Positions 22,442 through 30,939 of a DNA stretch of 35,766 bases are shown piece by piece. Positions within the stretch are counted from its first letter, which is position 1. Every line of letters starts with the position of its first letter. This DNA is from Candidatus Helarchaeota archaeon (GTDB lineage: Archaea; Asgardarchaeota; Lokiarchaeia; Helarchaeales; HEL-GB-A): contig JAEOSY010000480.1 of NCBI GenBank assembly GCA_016840125.1, positions 1 through 35,766 on the forward strand, written 5' to 3'. The notes beneath the pieces were generated by a model. It worked only from the letters and a program-made list of their open reading frames with translations. It was not told where the DNA came from and did no database searches. The position numbers and the translations under genes are program-made.

Positions 22442-23896
22442 ATGATTCTTGGAGTATACATTTTTATAAAAAAAGGGCGGAAATTTGTCTTTCGACGTGA
22501 ACTGGAAGATCCAGATGGTTCCACACGGGAATTAATAGATGCAGCTCTCATCAAAATCGTCAATAAATTCGATACCTATGAAGAGGGGTTTTATCGAATC
22601 GTCTTAGATAATCAGAAAAAGATTTTGTTTGCAGTATATGGTGATGTAATAACCATTGTAATAATACGTATAGAAACGATGGCAGGAAAAAAGCCACTGA
22701 CACCGGATCTATTGGAGGCAAATGATGCTCTGTTTGCTAGTATAGTGTTTAACCAATCGTACCTTACTACCTTGATCAAGGAGGAAGCAGGGCAAGAGAA
22801 GTTTTCCTTCTATAGCCAACAATTGCCTGCTGAAAAGGCGGAAGAGTTAAAGCAATCAACAATGTTATCGAAAAGTGATTTTAAAACAGAGGTTCAGGGT
22901 TATGTGCAACAACTTGACAATATAATTGGCGAAGTCAATACTAACTTAAATCAGGCATACAGAGAAACTGCCTTTGCACCCGAAAAAAAGCCTTCAACAA
23001 TACAGGCGGTGTTTTCTAAATTCACCGAACTGACCTTTCACTACGCTCGTATGTATCTCATGGAAAACCTCATACGCGATCTGATTGAAGACCATGCAGG
23101 GCAGCCAATTACGGAAATCAAAATGGGAGTTAATGATTTCCTCTTCTATTTTCGCAAATCACTTCAGGTCTTAAAAGATAGACCAGAAATTAAATATTTT
23201 CTCCAAATCATGGATGGCCAGAAGCTTGGAATAAAAATTAAAGATCGTACCTCCTTCACCGTGTTTTTCAATGGGGATGACATCCAAATCCTTGATAAAC
23301 TTTCGAAAGAAAATCCCCTCATCTATATAGAATCGGTTGATTTGGTTATCAATCTAATTCTGGGAAGGTTGGATGTTTTAAAAATAGCCCTCTCAAAGAC
23401 GGTGCAAGCTACCAAATTACACAAGCTCGTGGAGTGGTCTGCGCCCTTCGCAGCAATTCTGATTCGTATCTATGAGAATCGGCTCGATGAGAAGGATTTC
23501 TCGATTAAAGAACTCATGCTGGAGGGATTTGCTCAATTAGTTGAAGCGCTGTTCATTGCAAATATAGAGGCAAGCCCCCAAAAGCGAGCTTGGATCCAGG
23601 GTATAAATAAACAAATTTTACTTCAGATTACTGGTAAAGGGACGTTAACACTCATAATTCGTGGAGAAAAGATAGATGTTAAAGTCGGACAGACCAGAAA
23701 AGAGCCAGATGTTATCATTCAAGGAAGCTTAGAAGATATTTGTGCCTATGCAAATAACGAAGTTACTTTTATTACAGCACTCAGAAAGATTAAATTGCTG
23801 AAAGGGATCTCGATGCACCCCATTGATATAATCAAGGGGAAAACCTTTTCACAATTGGCAGAATTATTCGCACTGTGGCGAATTTCTCGAATTTAA
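22442..23896 (+). CDS. longin/roadblock-like N-terminus fused to helical and SCP2-like domains
   Basis: 484 residues, ATG 22442. Residues 1-80 form alternating strands and helices (MILGVYIFIKKGRKFVFRR ... ILFAVYGDVITIVIIRI) like a longin or roadblock domain, folds expanded in Asgard archaea. A helical middle follows (about 120-370). Residues about 395-480 (KGTLTLIIRGEKIDVKVG, DVIIQGSLEDICAYANNEV, then KLLKGISMHPIDII) resemble an SCP2 sterol-carrier-like lipid-binding fold. Domain calls are by pattern. It lies 21 bases after the ATPase remnant, so it probably once followed an ATPase copy directly. Possibly a membrane or lipid-linked GTPase partner. Confidence 0.65.
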   Translation: MILGVYIFIKKGRKFVFRRELEDPDGSTRELIDAALIKIVNKFDTYEEGFYRIVLDNQKKILFAVYGDVITIVIIRIETMAGKKPLTPDLLEANDALFASIVFNQSYLTTLIKEEAGQEKFSFYSQQLPAEKAEELKQSTMLSKSDFKTEVQGYVQQLDNIIGEVNTNLNQAYRETAFAPEKKPSTIQAVFSKFTELTFHYARMYLMENLIRDLIEDHAGQPITEIKMGVNDFLFYFRKSLQVLKDRPEIKYFLQIMDGQKLGIKIKDRTSFTVFFNGDDIQILDKLSKENPLIYIESVDLVINLILGRLDVLKIALSKTVQATKLHKLVEWSAPFAAILIRIYENRLDEKDFSIKELMLEGFAQLVEALFIANIEASPQKRAWIQGINKQILLQITGKGTLTLIIRGEKIDVKVGQTRKEPDVIIQGSLEDICAYANNEVTFITALRKIKLLKGISMHPIDIIKGKTFSQLAELFALWRISRI

Positions 23897-23898
23897 AA

Positions 23899-23997
23899 AA
23901 GCAACTCTTTTTGGAACTGTTGCATGGTCCTAGAATTGTAGGTGAGGCCACGCTCAACGATTTGGTGTTAGATGCAGATGGGACAATGTGGTTTTAA
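23899..23997 (+). pseudogene. possible C-terminal fragment of a lost gene
   Basis: In a different frame from the preceding gene, a stretch ending at TAA 23995-23997 reads like protein (GEATLNDLVLDADGTMWF at its end) but has no start codon with a ribosome binding site and no upstream continuation beyond the neighbouring coding region. It may be the 3' end of a deleted gene. Confidence 0.3.
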
Positions 23998-24008
23998 ACA
24001 ATTCAAGA

Positions 24009-24419
24009 CTATAGAAATGAAATTAGGTCTTCAGTGGTGAAAATTTTAATTACACTCTGCTTTTGAAAATGCTTATCATTTGACCAGATACCATCATTTT
24101 TTAGGGCTAGGGCAACAGCTACAAATGGTACATCTTTCGCATCAATCTTACCTATTATTTCTGTTGCCTTTTTAATCTGATCTTCATATTCCTTAAATGG
24201 AACAATATTAAGGTTTTCAATAAACAAATTTATGAGTTTTTTAATGTCATCAACCTTAAGATTGGATTTTTGTGCTATTTCGGGTAAATATTCAGCAACT
24301 TCATTTAATAAAAATTCAGGAGTGTAAAAGTTAAATCCTGGATTTAATAGAATTTTTCTCGTTGTTGATTGTTTAATCAATCCGGATATTAGGATATTTG
24401 TGTCAATGACTATTTTCAT
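24009..24419 (-). CDS. vapC: PIN-domain toxin (VapC-like)
   Basis: 136 residues. PIN acidic residues are visible in KIVIDTNILISG (Asp6), LLNEVAEYL (Glu), and KIDAKDVPFVAVALALKNDGIWSNDKHF (the D..D pair that binds Mg2+). Such proteins cut RNA. It lies two bases after a ribbon-helix-helix gene, forming a toxin-antitoxin pair. This one belongs to the COG1569-like PIN group often paired with RHH antitoxins. Confidence 0.85.
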   Translation of the reverse strand: MKIVIDTNILISGLIKQSTTRKILLNPGFNFYTPEFLLNEVAEYLPEIAQKSNLKVDDIKKLINLFIENLNIVPFKEYEDQIKKATEIIGKIDAKDVPFVAVALALKNDGIWSNDKHFQKQSVIKIFTTEDLISFL

Positions 24420-24421
24420 TA

Positions 24422-24658
24422 CTACTTTTCGTCCATTCTCTTTTTATGCGAATCCCATGCTTTTCTCTTTATTTTTGCGCCTAATTCCTCTACATCTTCT
24501 ATTTTAAGAGTACTCTTAGAAATAATTTCTTCTGCTAGCTCTAGATTCTCAATATATTTTATCAATGCACTTCGAGCGATCTGACTCCATTTTATCTCGG
24601 GATGTTCCTTCATTTTCTTATAAATTTTATCTGGGACTGAAAAAGTCATATTTGTCAT
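24422..24658 (-). CDS. vapB: ribbon-helix-helix antitoxin (VapB-like)
   Basis: 78 residues from ATG 24658 (a TTG three codons upstream is also possible; GAGG lies just before the ATG). N-terminal strand TNMTFSVPDKIYKKMKEHPEIKW then helix SQIARSALIKYIENLELAEE form the RHH DNA-binding fold, with a charged C-terminal tail for toxin binding. It lies directly upstream of the toxin gene. Confidence 0.8.
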   Translation of the reverse strand: MTNMTFSVPDKIYKKMKEHPEIKWSQIARSALIKYIENLELAEEIISKSTLKIEDVEELGAKIKRKAWDSHKKRMDEK

Positions 24659-24752
24659 TTTCCTCAAATAAGGTATTTATGTGGATTACCTTATATTTCT
24701 TTCTGATTGATTGTTTAACGTTCTAGCTAGTCGATCTCGAATTGAACGAAAA

Positions 24753-24887
24753 TTAAATAGTGTGGTAATCTGCCCACCAAGGTCCCCACAGATCTGTATC
24801 GCCAATCTCGAAAAAGTAGCAGAGTGTGTCATTGAAAAGAAGAGCTAAGTCAGAGTAGCCTACGTTATCAGTAATACAAAGAGGCAT
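24753..24887 (-). pseudogene. short open frame, possible gene fragment
   Basis: 44 codons starting ATG 24887 and ending TAA 24753-24755. The peptide is aromatic and acidic (TLCYFFEIGDTDLWGPWW), protein-like rather than random, but there is no ribosome binding site and no recognised family. It lies in a debris-like spacer between VapBC and the acyl-CoA dehydrogenase terminator. Remnant or tiny gene; I favour remnant. Confidence 0.25.
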
Positions 24888-24903
24888 ATTTGTGTCAATA
24901 AAG

Positions 24904-24916
24904 AAAAAAAAAAAAA
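24904..24916 (-). terminator. T-run terminator of the acyl-CoA dehydrogenase gene
   Basis: About thirteen consecutive T on the minus strand a few bases after the stop codon at 24920. Confidence 0.55.
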
Positions 24917-24919
24917 GAT

Positions 24920-26212
24920 TTAGATTGTGGACATTTTAAACAATTGACGAAGTGCCATACTTAGCACATATTGTTGGATCTGGCGTGTGCCACCAATGAC
25001 TTCCTGAATACGTGAAATACCGATGAGATCATGCATTAGAGTATTGTCGCAGACTCCTGCGCCACCCATAGCATTGGCAGCTTCGTAGCAGACACGTTCT
25101 GAGAGGATAGCTGCTTGCCATTTCATTTGAGACGCAGACGCCACCATAACTTGATTGATTCCTTTTGGTATTTTCCCTTCAAATTTTTCGAATTTGCGGT
25201 CGTATTCACGAGCAAAACACAGCAAGGCTAAAGTCATATTCGTTGTTTTAGACCATAAATCGGCTAAGAGATGTCCAACACCCTGAAATAGTAGAACAGG
25301 TTTATCAAATTGCTTGCGCATATTTGCATAGAGTATTGCGTGTGATAAAGCCCCCCAGCATTGAGCAGTAGCAATAACTGCAATTCCAATACGTTCAGGA
25401 ACTAGCCCTTCGAAGAGGTGTTCGCGCCCCTTACCAGGTCCTCCAATTACATACTCTTTGGGAACGCGTAGATCCTTCATTTCTTCTTTTCCGAGCCAGA
25501 GCTTGGGAATCCACGGGATCCCAACGCGTTCGCAATTCCAACCATCCCATGAAGTGTCGACAAGAAATTGCCCCATTCGTTCCCAATTGTTTTTCTCTGT
25601 GGTAGCGTAAACTACGGCCCATTTAGATTTGGGAGCATTTGTATTATAGATTTTAGTCCCATTAATTATAAAACTGCCATCGTCGTTTTCCACACATTCC
25701 GTGAGCATGTGAGTGGCATCTGAGCCGCGCTCGGGCTCTGTAATTAAAATGCAGCCGGGGGCTTTCCCCATAACGAGATCATTCAATGCACCTAGCCGTA
25801 CATCTATATCCTCGTGATGCGCCTCGAGTGGATTAATGGCTAGAACAGAAGCACCCATTCCCATGTTAAATTGTGGATCGAACATATCCACAGCAAATGC
25901 ACGCATCATTTCAGCGACTAAACCCCAATCGTCGCCATAATCTACATCCAGCATTTCATATTTATGAGCCCTTGTGACCAACCCTTCTGCGCCAAAAGTG
26001 GGTATCCACTCATAGATATCCTCTTCTGGACCATGAGTAATGTTATTCTTTTTCTCAAATCTGGTACAAAATTTTTGCACCTTTCGAAAAAAGTTAAACT
26101 CCTTATCAGATAGCACCGATTGTAAGTTGTTATTTAAGAAAGCATACCGGTTTTTGAGTTTCATTTTCTTTAGAATTTCATCATCAATTGCTTGAGTACT
26201 AAATTTAGGCAT
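24920..26212 (-). CDS. acyl-CoA dehydrogenase family protein, IVD/LCAD-like catalytic position
   Basis: 430 residues, ATG 26212 after GGTGA. Family marks: ILITEPERGSDATHMLTE (FAD loop), FIINGTKIYNTNA, YANMRKQFDKPVLLFQGVGHLLADL and GGAGVCDN ... GGTRQIQQ (C-terminal FAD/substrate segment). In the MCAD-type position the catalytic Glu is replaced by Asn (GGAGVCDN), but the chain has Glu in VPERIGIA, the place used by isovaleryl- and long-chain acyl-CoA dehydrogenases. It oxidises an acyl-CoA, with electrons likely leaving through ETF to FixCX (30940-32588). Single gene, own terminator. Confidence 0.88.
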   Translation of the reverse strand: MPKFSTQAIDDEILKKMKLKNRYAFLNNNLQSVLSDKEFNFFRKVQKFCTRFEKKNNITHGPEEDIYEWIPTFGAEGLVTRAHKYEMLDVDYGDDWGLVAEMMRAFAVDMFDPQFNMGMGASVLAINPLEAHHEDIDVRLGALNDLVMGKAPGCILITEPERGSDATHMLTECVENDDGSFIINGTKIYNTNAPKSKWAVVYATTEKNNWERMGQFLVDTSWDGWNCERVGIPWIPKLWLGKEEMKDLRVPKEYVIGGPGKGREHLFEGLVPERIGIAVIATAQCWGALSHAILYANMRKQFDKPVLLFQGVGHLLADLWSKTTNMTLALLCFAREYDRKFEKFEGKIPKGINQVMVASASQMKWQAAILSERVCYEAANAMGGAGVCDNTLMHDLIGISRIQEVIGGTRQIQQYVLSMALRQLFKMSTI

Positions 26213-26342
26213 GTTTTTTCACCATGTTCTTTAATTTGAGTACTTAGACGTTGGGATTGTTTTTTTTAAAACTTGTTATTAGGACAGTTTTTTGATGATT
26301 GTATAAAAATGGGAAAAATTGTTAAATTCTCTGAAAAGTAAA

Positions 26343-26864
26343 TTATTGCATTTTATGTTTTAATACTTCGCCAGCGATTTTTTTGAAAAAAAGTTCGACA
26401 TTCGCCCCGGTCTTTGCGGAAGATTCATAGTAGATGTTGTAAGGGTGCTGTTTCAGGAATTTTTTTACCTGTTTTTCTTTGATCTTCCGAAGTTTTTTCA
26501 AATCACTTTTATTGCCTACCACGAGAAAGGGCGTTTCGGGACTTACAATTGTGGAGATTCGCTCGATCCAAGTAGTGAGATCGGAAAATGTCTGAGGACG
26601 AGTCAGATCGAAGACGATGATTGCTCCATCGGCGCCTTTCAAGTATAATGGTAACTTGGCTTTCCAAGTCGCTTGCCCACCTATATCCCAAATGATCATT
26701 CGAGTTCCCTCAGTGCCCTCTAGTTCGATATCTTTCGTTGTGAAATTGACGCCCAAAGTGGGGATGTAATTCTCAGTGAACTTATTGCTAATGTACTTCA
26801 AAATAAGACTGGTTTTACCCACAGCTTCATTTCCGAGCAAAACGAGCTTAAATCGAAATTTCAT
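26343..26864 (-). CDS. Ras/Rab-like small GTPase
   Basis: 173 residues, ATG 26864. G1 GNEAVGKTS (11-19), G2 Thr in YIPTLGVNF, G3 WDIGGQ, G4 GNKSDLKK, G5 ESSAKTG. The G3 Gln is kept, as in GTPases stimulated by a GAP. No C-terminal prenylation cysteine (ends KHKMQ). Asgard archaea carry many such GTPases; adjacent genes on the other strand include a membrane protein with a roadblock/longin-like tail, a likely partner class. Confidence 0.93.
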   Translation of the reverse strand: MKFRFKLVLLGNEAVGKTSLILKYISNKFTENYIPTLGVNFTTKDIELEGTEGTRMIIWDIGGQATWKAKLPLYLKGADGAIIVFDLTRPQTFSDLTTWIERISTIVSPETPFLVVGNKSDLKKLRKIKEKQVKKFLKQHPYNIYYESSAKTGANVELFFKKIAGEVLKHKMQ

Positions 26865-27126
26865 ATTTGATTTATTTACAGTTTCTAATTTAAAAACCTT
26901 ATTTTCGCGGTTTTTACGGCAGTCGTGTCCTGAAGTAGCTCCAATCCTAGGATTAAAGATAACAATAAGCGAACCTAAAAAATAATAAAACGCAATAGAA
27001 ATCCTTTTTTTTCCTTTTTTTACCCTTTTATTCTATAGAGCTGTTCTTTCATAGGATAATTATAAAAATAGAAAAAGAATTTATTATAAATCTAAATTAG
27101 AAAGAGGATTACGGGTTCGAAAGAAA

Positions 27127-28296
27127 GTGACAATTAATCCCGATTTAATGATTGCATTGGCGATCTTCATCCTAGTTGCCTCAATTATATGTATCATTTC
27201 TTTTAGTGTGATTTTAACCAGAAATCAAACGAAGGTAAATGGCCTTACGTTTTGGTTCTTTAGCTGTTTTGTGGCCTCAATTATCTTGGATTGTGTAAGA
27301 GTGATTATTATTTTTGGAGTTAAGGAGGATTACTTCATGTTGGACCAGGTAGCGCAGATTGCTAAAATTATTTTGATTTTCATATCTTTTACTCTGGTAA
27401 TGGAAATACATATTGTCCTAAGAGATTATGTAAGTAACCCACCGAAATATCAAAGAATAATTCGCTATTATTTATTCGTTTTAGCAGTAGTTTTCACGGG
27501 TTTAACTATTTACTTCTCTTCTCCAACTCCGCCACCGCTACTAACACCAGGGGAGTTTTATATTTTTCAAGTTGATTCGATTATCTATGTTATAACGTTT
27601 CTTTTTTATATGCCTGTTGCGATTTTCATATTTTTCCGAAAACTATTTTATCTACTATCCTTAACAAATAAGGTAGTCTATTATAAACTGGTTTTTTTTA
27701 CCCTTTTAGCCATTTTTCTTATTGGGGAGAGAGGGTATAATTTAGGGGGATATAGTCTTGTACAGTCTGTTTTAGGTTTGCCAATTAAGTTCTCTCTGGT
27801 AGTAGATTTTGGAGCTTTAATGGTCATCTCAGTAATGTTTCTATTTCTCGTAATACGATATCCCGATTTAATGGAATCAATTAGCACATTCTTTTCCGTA
27901 AAACGCTTGTATTTATTAAAGAACAACGGGATTCTACTCTTTGAATATGATTTTGAGGAAAAGAAAATATCAGATGGGGTAGAATCAGATGCTACGCTAA
28001 TCGGGGGGTTTGTTTATGCGGTCTCTGAAGGATTTAAAGAGGTTTTACAATCAGATGATGATATTAATGAGTTTACCTCAGGTAATAGAAGTGTCCTGAT
28101 ACAACATGGTAATACTATTCTTGGAGTCTTAATTGTTACAGAGGAGTCAACTCTCCTTCAGAAAAAAATAGTGCAGCTAATTAAAACCTTTGAAACTCAT
28201 TATAAGGCAGAACTTGAACACTGGACAGGCGAATTCTCTTTGTTTGATCCAAAACTAGTTGAAAAATGGATTTTTAAGCATTTAACCGAGGTTTAA
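27127..28296 (+). CDS. seven-helix membrane protein with C-terminal roadblock/longin-like domain
   Basis: 389 residues, GTG 27127 (no clear ribosome binding site; the first helix begins right after). Seven hydrophobic segments fill residues 5-250, as in 7TM histidine-kinase N-termini. Residues about 258-389 then read strand-strand-helix-strand-strand-helix (LLKNNGILLFEYDF ... IGGFVYAVSEGFKEVL ... SVLIQHGNTILGVLIVTEES ... IVQLIKTFETHY), a longin/roadblock-like fold, not a kinase. Possible membrane sensor that signals to small GTPases; the GTPase gene at 26343 is divergent from it. Confidence 0.7.
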   Translation: MTINPDLMIALAIFILVASIICIISFSVILTRNQTKVNGLTFWFFSCFVASIILDCVRVIIIFGVKEDYFMLDQVAQIAKIILIFISFTLVMEIHIVLRDYVSNPPKYQRIIRYYLFVLAVVFTGLTIYFSSPTPPPLLTPGEFYIFQVDSIIYVITFLFYMPVAIFIFFRKLFYLLSLTNKVVYYKLVFFTLLAIFLIGERGYNLGGYSLVQSVLGLPIKFSLVVDFGALMVISVMFLFLVIRYPDLMESISTFFSVKRLYLLKNNGILLFEYDFEEKKISDGVESDATLIGGFVYAVSEGFKEVLQSDDDINEFTSGNRSVLIQHGNTILGVLIVTEESTLLQKKIVQLIKTFETHYKAELEHWTGEFSLFDPKLVEKWIFKHLTEV

Positions 28297-28314
28297 AAAA
28301 AGAGATGTTATTTT

Positions 28315-29472
28315 TTAGGAAAAATCCAATTTCACTTCTTTAAATTGATAGTCATCGGTATGTTTCATAACCTCGACAAGATGCTGGCAAATGTTGGTCC
28401 GTCTAAAATCGGAGCAGTTGCAGTGGAACTGATTGTCAAGGAGTTCAATCCTATATTCCCTTGCGCCATCAGTCACGATCCATGTAGTATCTCCAAATTG
28501 AACGGTGATCAATTTAGGGCGATTAATGGCTCGGATATGTTTGCAATTACGATTTCGCCGATGGACATAATCACCGCAATCACAGACTAGGCGATTTCGC
28601 ACTCTTCGTACAAGATGTGGTTCTCGTCCGCCTGAAACACGATATTTGTCAGGGCTCAGTTGTTCAACATCCAGATAGTATGATTTAACACTACGCAAGT
28701 TTCTATTGCGTCGCACATGTTCATAGTTGATATTTTTTCTTCCATCCATTCGCTGTAATTGGTTGGGAGTTAATGCGATTTGGATCTTTCCTAATTGATT
28801 TCGCATTTCCATCTCAATAAAATGCCATCCATTCGATTGTGTCTTAGTCTTCGAGATTTTTGCAAATTTTCGCAAATAAGGGTTAAAAGGAATTCTATTT
28901 AGCATCGGAGAATGATAGCGGTTGGACGAGGTGCATTCAAACTCGGTCATTGACTTTTTAATCGTTTCTAAAGCAATGCGCCAGTTTTCTGGTAGAGGAA
29001 TCTTTTTCTCTAGAAAGCTCTCTGTTTCACTTAAAACTTCGAGACCCTCAGGATCTATAAAGATATTATTTAAGCGATTTGCGTCTCGTACCTGTTTAAT
29101 AAAGGTTTTCGAAAAGTCAACGTTGGTGACACCACGTTCCCAGTATTCTACATTCTTGAATGCATCTTCGTAAAATCTGGCTTTACAATAATAGCACATA
29201 TCCAAAGAGAATGTTTCAAAATCAACAAATCCGTTGTCGACAGTGATTATCGGATCGTATGAATAACGAACCCTGGTTTCATGGCCAGGAGTTCGTCCCG
29301 TTTTGATTTTGGTTATACGATGTAACCGATAAAACGTCTCCGCGACTAGCTGCGAATCTACGATTTCAGCCATAAAGGCGAATTCTTGTTGAGTGAGTTC
29401 AGGCTCCAGAATCACTTGTTCTAACTGAAGCACTGCCGAGGGAGATTTGTATTTCAAAGTTTCAATAACCAT
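28315..29472 (-). CDS. protein with two SWIM-type zinc fingers
   Basis: 385 residues from ATG 29472 (an in-frame upstream start at 29499 is possible). The C-terminal third has two SWIM fingers (CxCx..CxH): CDCGDYVHRRNRNCKHI and CNCSDFRRTNICQHL. A third pair CYYCKAR lies near residue 95. The N-terminal 250 residues are unrecognised. SWIM domains mediate DNA or protein binding; the paired arrangement here could grip nucleic acid. Convergent with the 7TM gene. Confidence 0.8.
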   Translation of the reverse strand: MVIETLKYKSPSAVLQLEQVILEPELTQQEFAFMAEIVDSQLVAETFYRLHRITKIKTGRTPGHETRVRYSYDPIITVDNGFVDFETFSLDMCYYCKARFYEDAFKNVEYWERGVTNVDFSKTFIKQVRDANRLNNIFIDPEGLEVLSETESFLEKKIPLPENWRIALETIKKSMTEFECTSSNRYHSPMLNRIPFNPYLRKFAKISKTKTQSNGWHFIEMEMRNQLGKIQIALTPNQLQRMDGRKNINYEHVRRNRNLRSVKSYYLDVEQLSPDKYRVSGGREPHLVRRVRNRLVCDCGDYVHRRNRNCKHIRAINRPKLITVQFGDTTWIVTDGAREYRIELLDNQFHCNCSDFRRTNICQHLVEVMKHTDDYQFKEVKLDFS

Positions 29473-29609
29473 TTTGGTAACCCCAACAAGTCCTTTCAAT
29501 CCACCAAGAGTAAGGACCTTAAAATTATTAGAAATAGATCCTTTAAAAGGTTTATGTGAAGGCTGGATCAGATTAATCCGATAGTATTGAGAGAGATAGG
29601 TGAAAGTAT

Positions 29610-29680
29610 TTTGCGCATTTTAAGAAATTTATTTATCATCTATCGGGTTGCATTTTAAAATGGAGATTTGCGCATTTTAA
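29610..29680 (+). repeat. two direct repeats upstream of the MutL-C gene
   Basis: TTTGCGCATTTTAA occurs at 29610-29623 and 29667-29680, 57 bases apart. A partial third copy without CG lies between (TTGCATTTTAAAATG, 29648-29662), itself containing the palindrome CATTTTAAAATG. The spacing is close to five helical turns plus a half. The second copy is 8 bases from the possible gene start, so the repeats may be regulatory. Confidence 0.5.
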
Positions 29681-29688
29681 TGAAGTGA

Positions 29689-30351
29689 TTGAAGTTGTCC
29701 AATTTGCATACGACCTTATTCCGACAGGAGAAGGGGATTCTATTTCAGAAGTTGAGAGTAGTAGGTCAGTTGTTCGATTCCTATATCCTTTGTGCAGCTG
29801 ATAAAGAAAAGTTCATCATCGATCAACATGCAGCTCATGAGAAGATTCGGTATGAAAAAATTAAACAGGATTACTATCAGAATTCAAAGCTCGAAATGCA
29901 GAATCTCATCCAACCAGTTCTAATCAGAGTAACAGCTGAAAGACACAGACGAATTTTATTAGCTAATTTGGAAAAAATCAGGAAATTTGGATATAAAATT
30001 GAATTCACGGGGGCGGATACCTTTACGGTATGGTCGGTACCCACCTTTGCCTATCGCCGTGTGGTTCCCTCGATTATCAAGAAAATTAAGGATACGCTTC
30101 TCAATATCGAAAGCCAACGTATAACCGAAGAGCGTATTATTCAGTTACTTGCGTGTCATTCTGCCATTCATGCTAACATGAAGCTGAGGAGGATTGATAT
30201 GTACAAATTAATTGTGCAGTTAGGAAATCTTCAGAATCCATGGGTTTGTCCCCATGGCAGACCTATTATTAGAAAGTTGTCAGTTGTAGGGGAGATAATG
30301 GCCATATCTATTTCAAAAAAAGAATTGGATAAACAGTTTAAGCGCTCCTAA
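29689..30351 (+). CDS. freestanding MutL C-terminal (endonuclease/dimerisation) domain
   Basis: 220 residues; TTG 29689 or 29695. It matches only the C-terminal domain of MutL. Present are DQHAAHEKIRYE, the DQHA(X)2E(X)4E endonuclease motif; ACHSAIHAN near residue 163; and CPHGRP near residue 188. Together these bind the metal ions of nicking MutL proteins. The GHKL ATPase domain is absent: the region upstream holds only 190 bases and the SWIM gene. Either the ATPase half is encoded elsewhere as a split MutL or this is a separate nuclease. It converges with fixX in an apparently ancestral arrangement, see remnants. Confidence 0.85.
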   Translation: MKLSNLHTTLFRQEKGILFQKLRVVGQLFDSYILCAADKEKFIIDQHAAHEKIRYEKIKQDYYQNSKLEMQNLIQPVLIRVTAERHRRILLANLEKIRKFGYKIEFTGADTFTVWSVPTFAYRRVVPSIIKKIKDTLLNIESQRITEERIIQLLACHSAIHANMKLRRIDMYKLIVQLGNLQNPWVCPHGRPIIRKLSVVGEIMAISISKKELDKQFKRS

Positions 30352-30356
30352 GCCTA

Positions 30357-30374
30357 CTAGCCATTTGGGTACTT
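30357..30374 (-). pseudogene. remnant of a fixX 3' end
   Basis: On the minus strand these bases read codons for KYPNG and stop. The intact fixX at 30940 ends KYQHG and stop. The remnant lies five bases beyond the MutL-C stop, exactly the spacing seen between the MutL-C remnant and the intact fixX. Confidence 0.6.
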
Positions 30375-30457
30375 TGTGCTTGTGTCTATAATTTTAAGTT
30401 CAACCCTCTTATTAGAGTTTTTATGGTATAGTAATTAATGCTTAGAGGAGAATTGTA

Positions 30458-30733
30458 GTGAAAAATACCAAAGAGCATGTTATAGGCCTCTTAATGACGG
30501 TTTCTCTGTTCGTCGGAGTTACCTTTTTGTTTCTCTGGATATTTGAAATGTATGGGTATATATCGGGGGGAGAAGCGGCGTTTTACCCAAGCGTGATTGT
30601 TATGATAATAGAGAAATCATCCCTAAGTCCCTTATTTTATTTGATGATTAGCTTCTGGATAGTCTTTTTAGTCTTTTTCACTGAATATGCGTTAATTACG
30701 ACTAGAGGACGCGAAAAAAATAAAAAAGAATGA
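30458..30733 (+). CDS. small membrane protein with two helices
   Basis: 91 residues, GTG 30458 with AGGAG seven or eight bases upstream. Hydrophobic segments at about residues 8-32 and 52-76, ending in a charged tail (TTRGREKNKKE). No recognised family. It lies between two copies of the MutL-C/fixX junction and so looks like an inserted gene. Confidence 0.65.
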   Translation: MKNTKEHVIGLLMTVSLFVGVTFLFLWIFEMYGYISGGEAAFYPSVIVMIIEKSSLSPLFYLMISFWIVFLVFFTEYALITTRGREKNKKE

Positions 30734-30901
30734 TTTAGCAATTTGTAATTCTCAGGACTTCTATGGATTATTGATAGAGATTTCGCTGTGTTAATTCGGG
30801 GTAATTAAACATTTTATATGAAGGTTTAATTAGAAAAATACGTTGATTTCTAGAGATTTCAATCTGCGTAAGCTGAGAAGTTGGCGATTTCTACTTAAAG
30901 A

Positions 30902-30934
30902 AAGGAGCTGGATAAACAGTTTAAGCGGTCATAA
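30902..30934 (+). pseudogene. remnant: diverged duplicate of the MutL-C 3' end
   Basis: Codons KELDKQFKRS and stop, identical in protein to the last residues of the intact gene (30319-30351) but with five synonymous differences (AAG/AAA, GAG/GAA, CTG/TTG, CGG/CGC, TCA/TCC). Five bases separate its stop from the fixX stop. Confidence 0.7.
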
Positions 30935-30939
30935 TCCCA

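Noticed and set aside
29686..29688. UGA directly before the MutL-C frame as a possible Sec codon joining an N-terminal part
   Set aside because: Only about ten codons lie upstream before another stop; no MutL N-terminal domain there.
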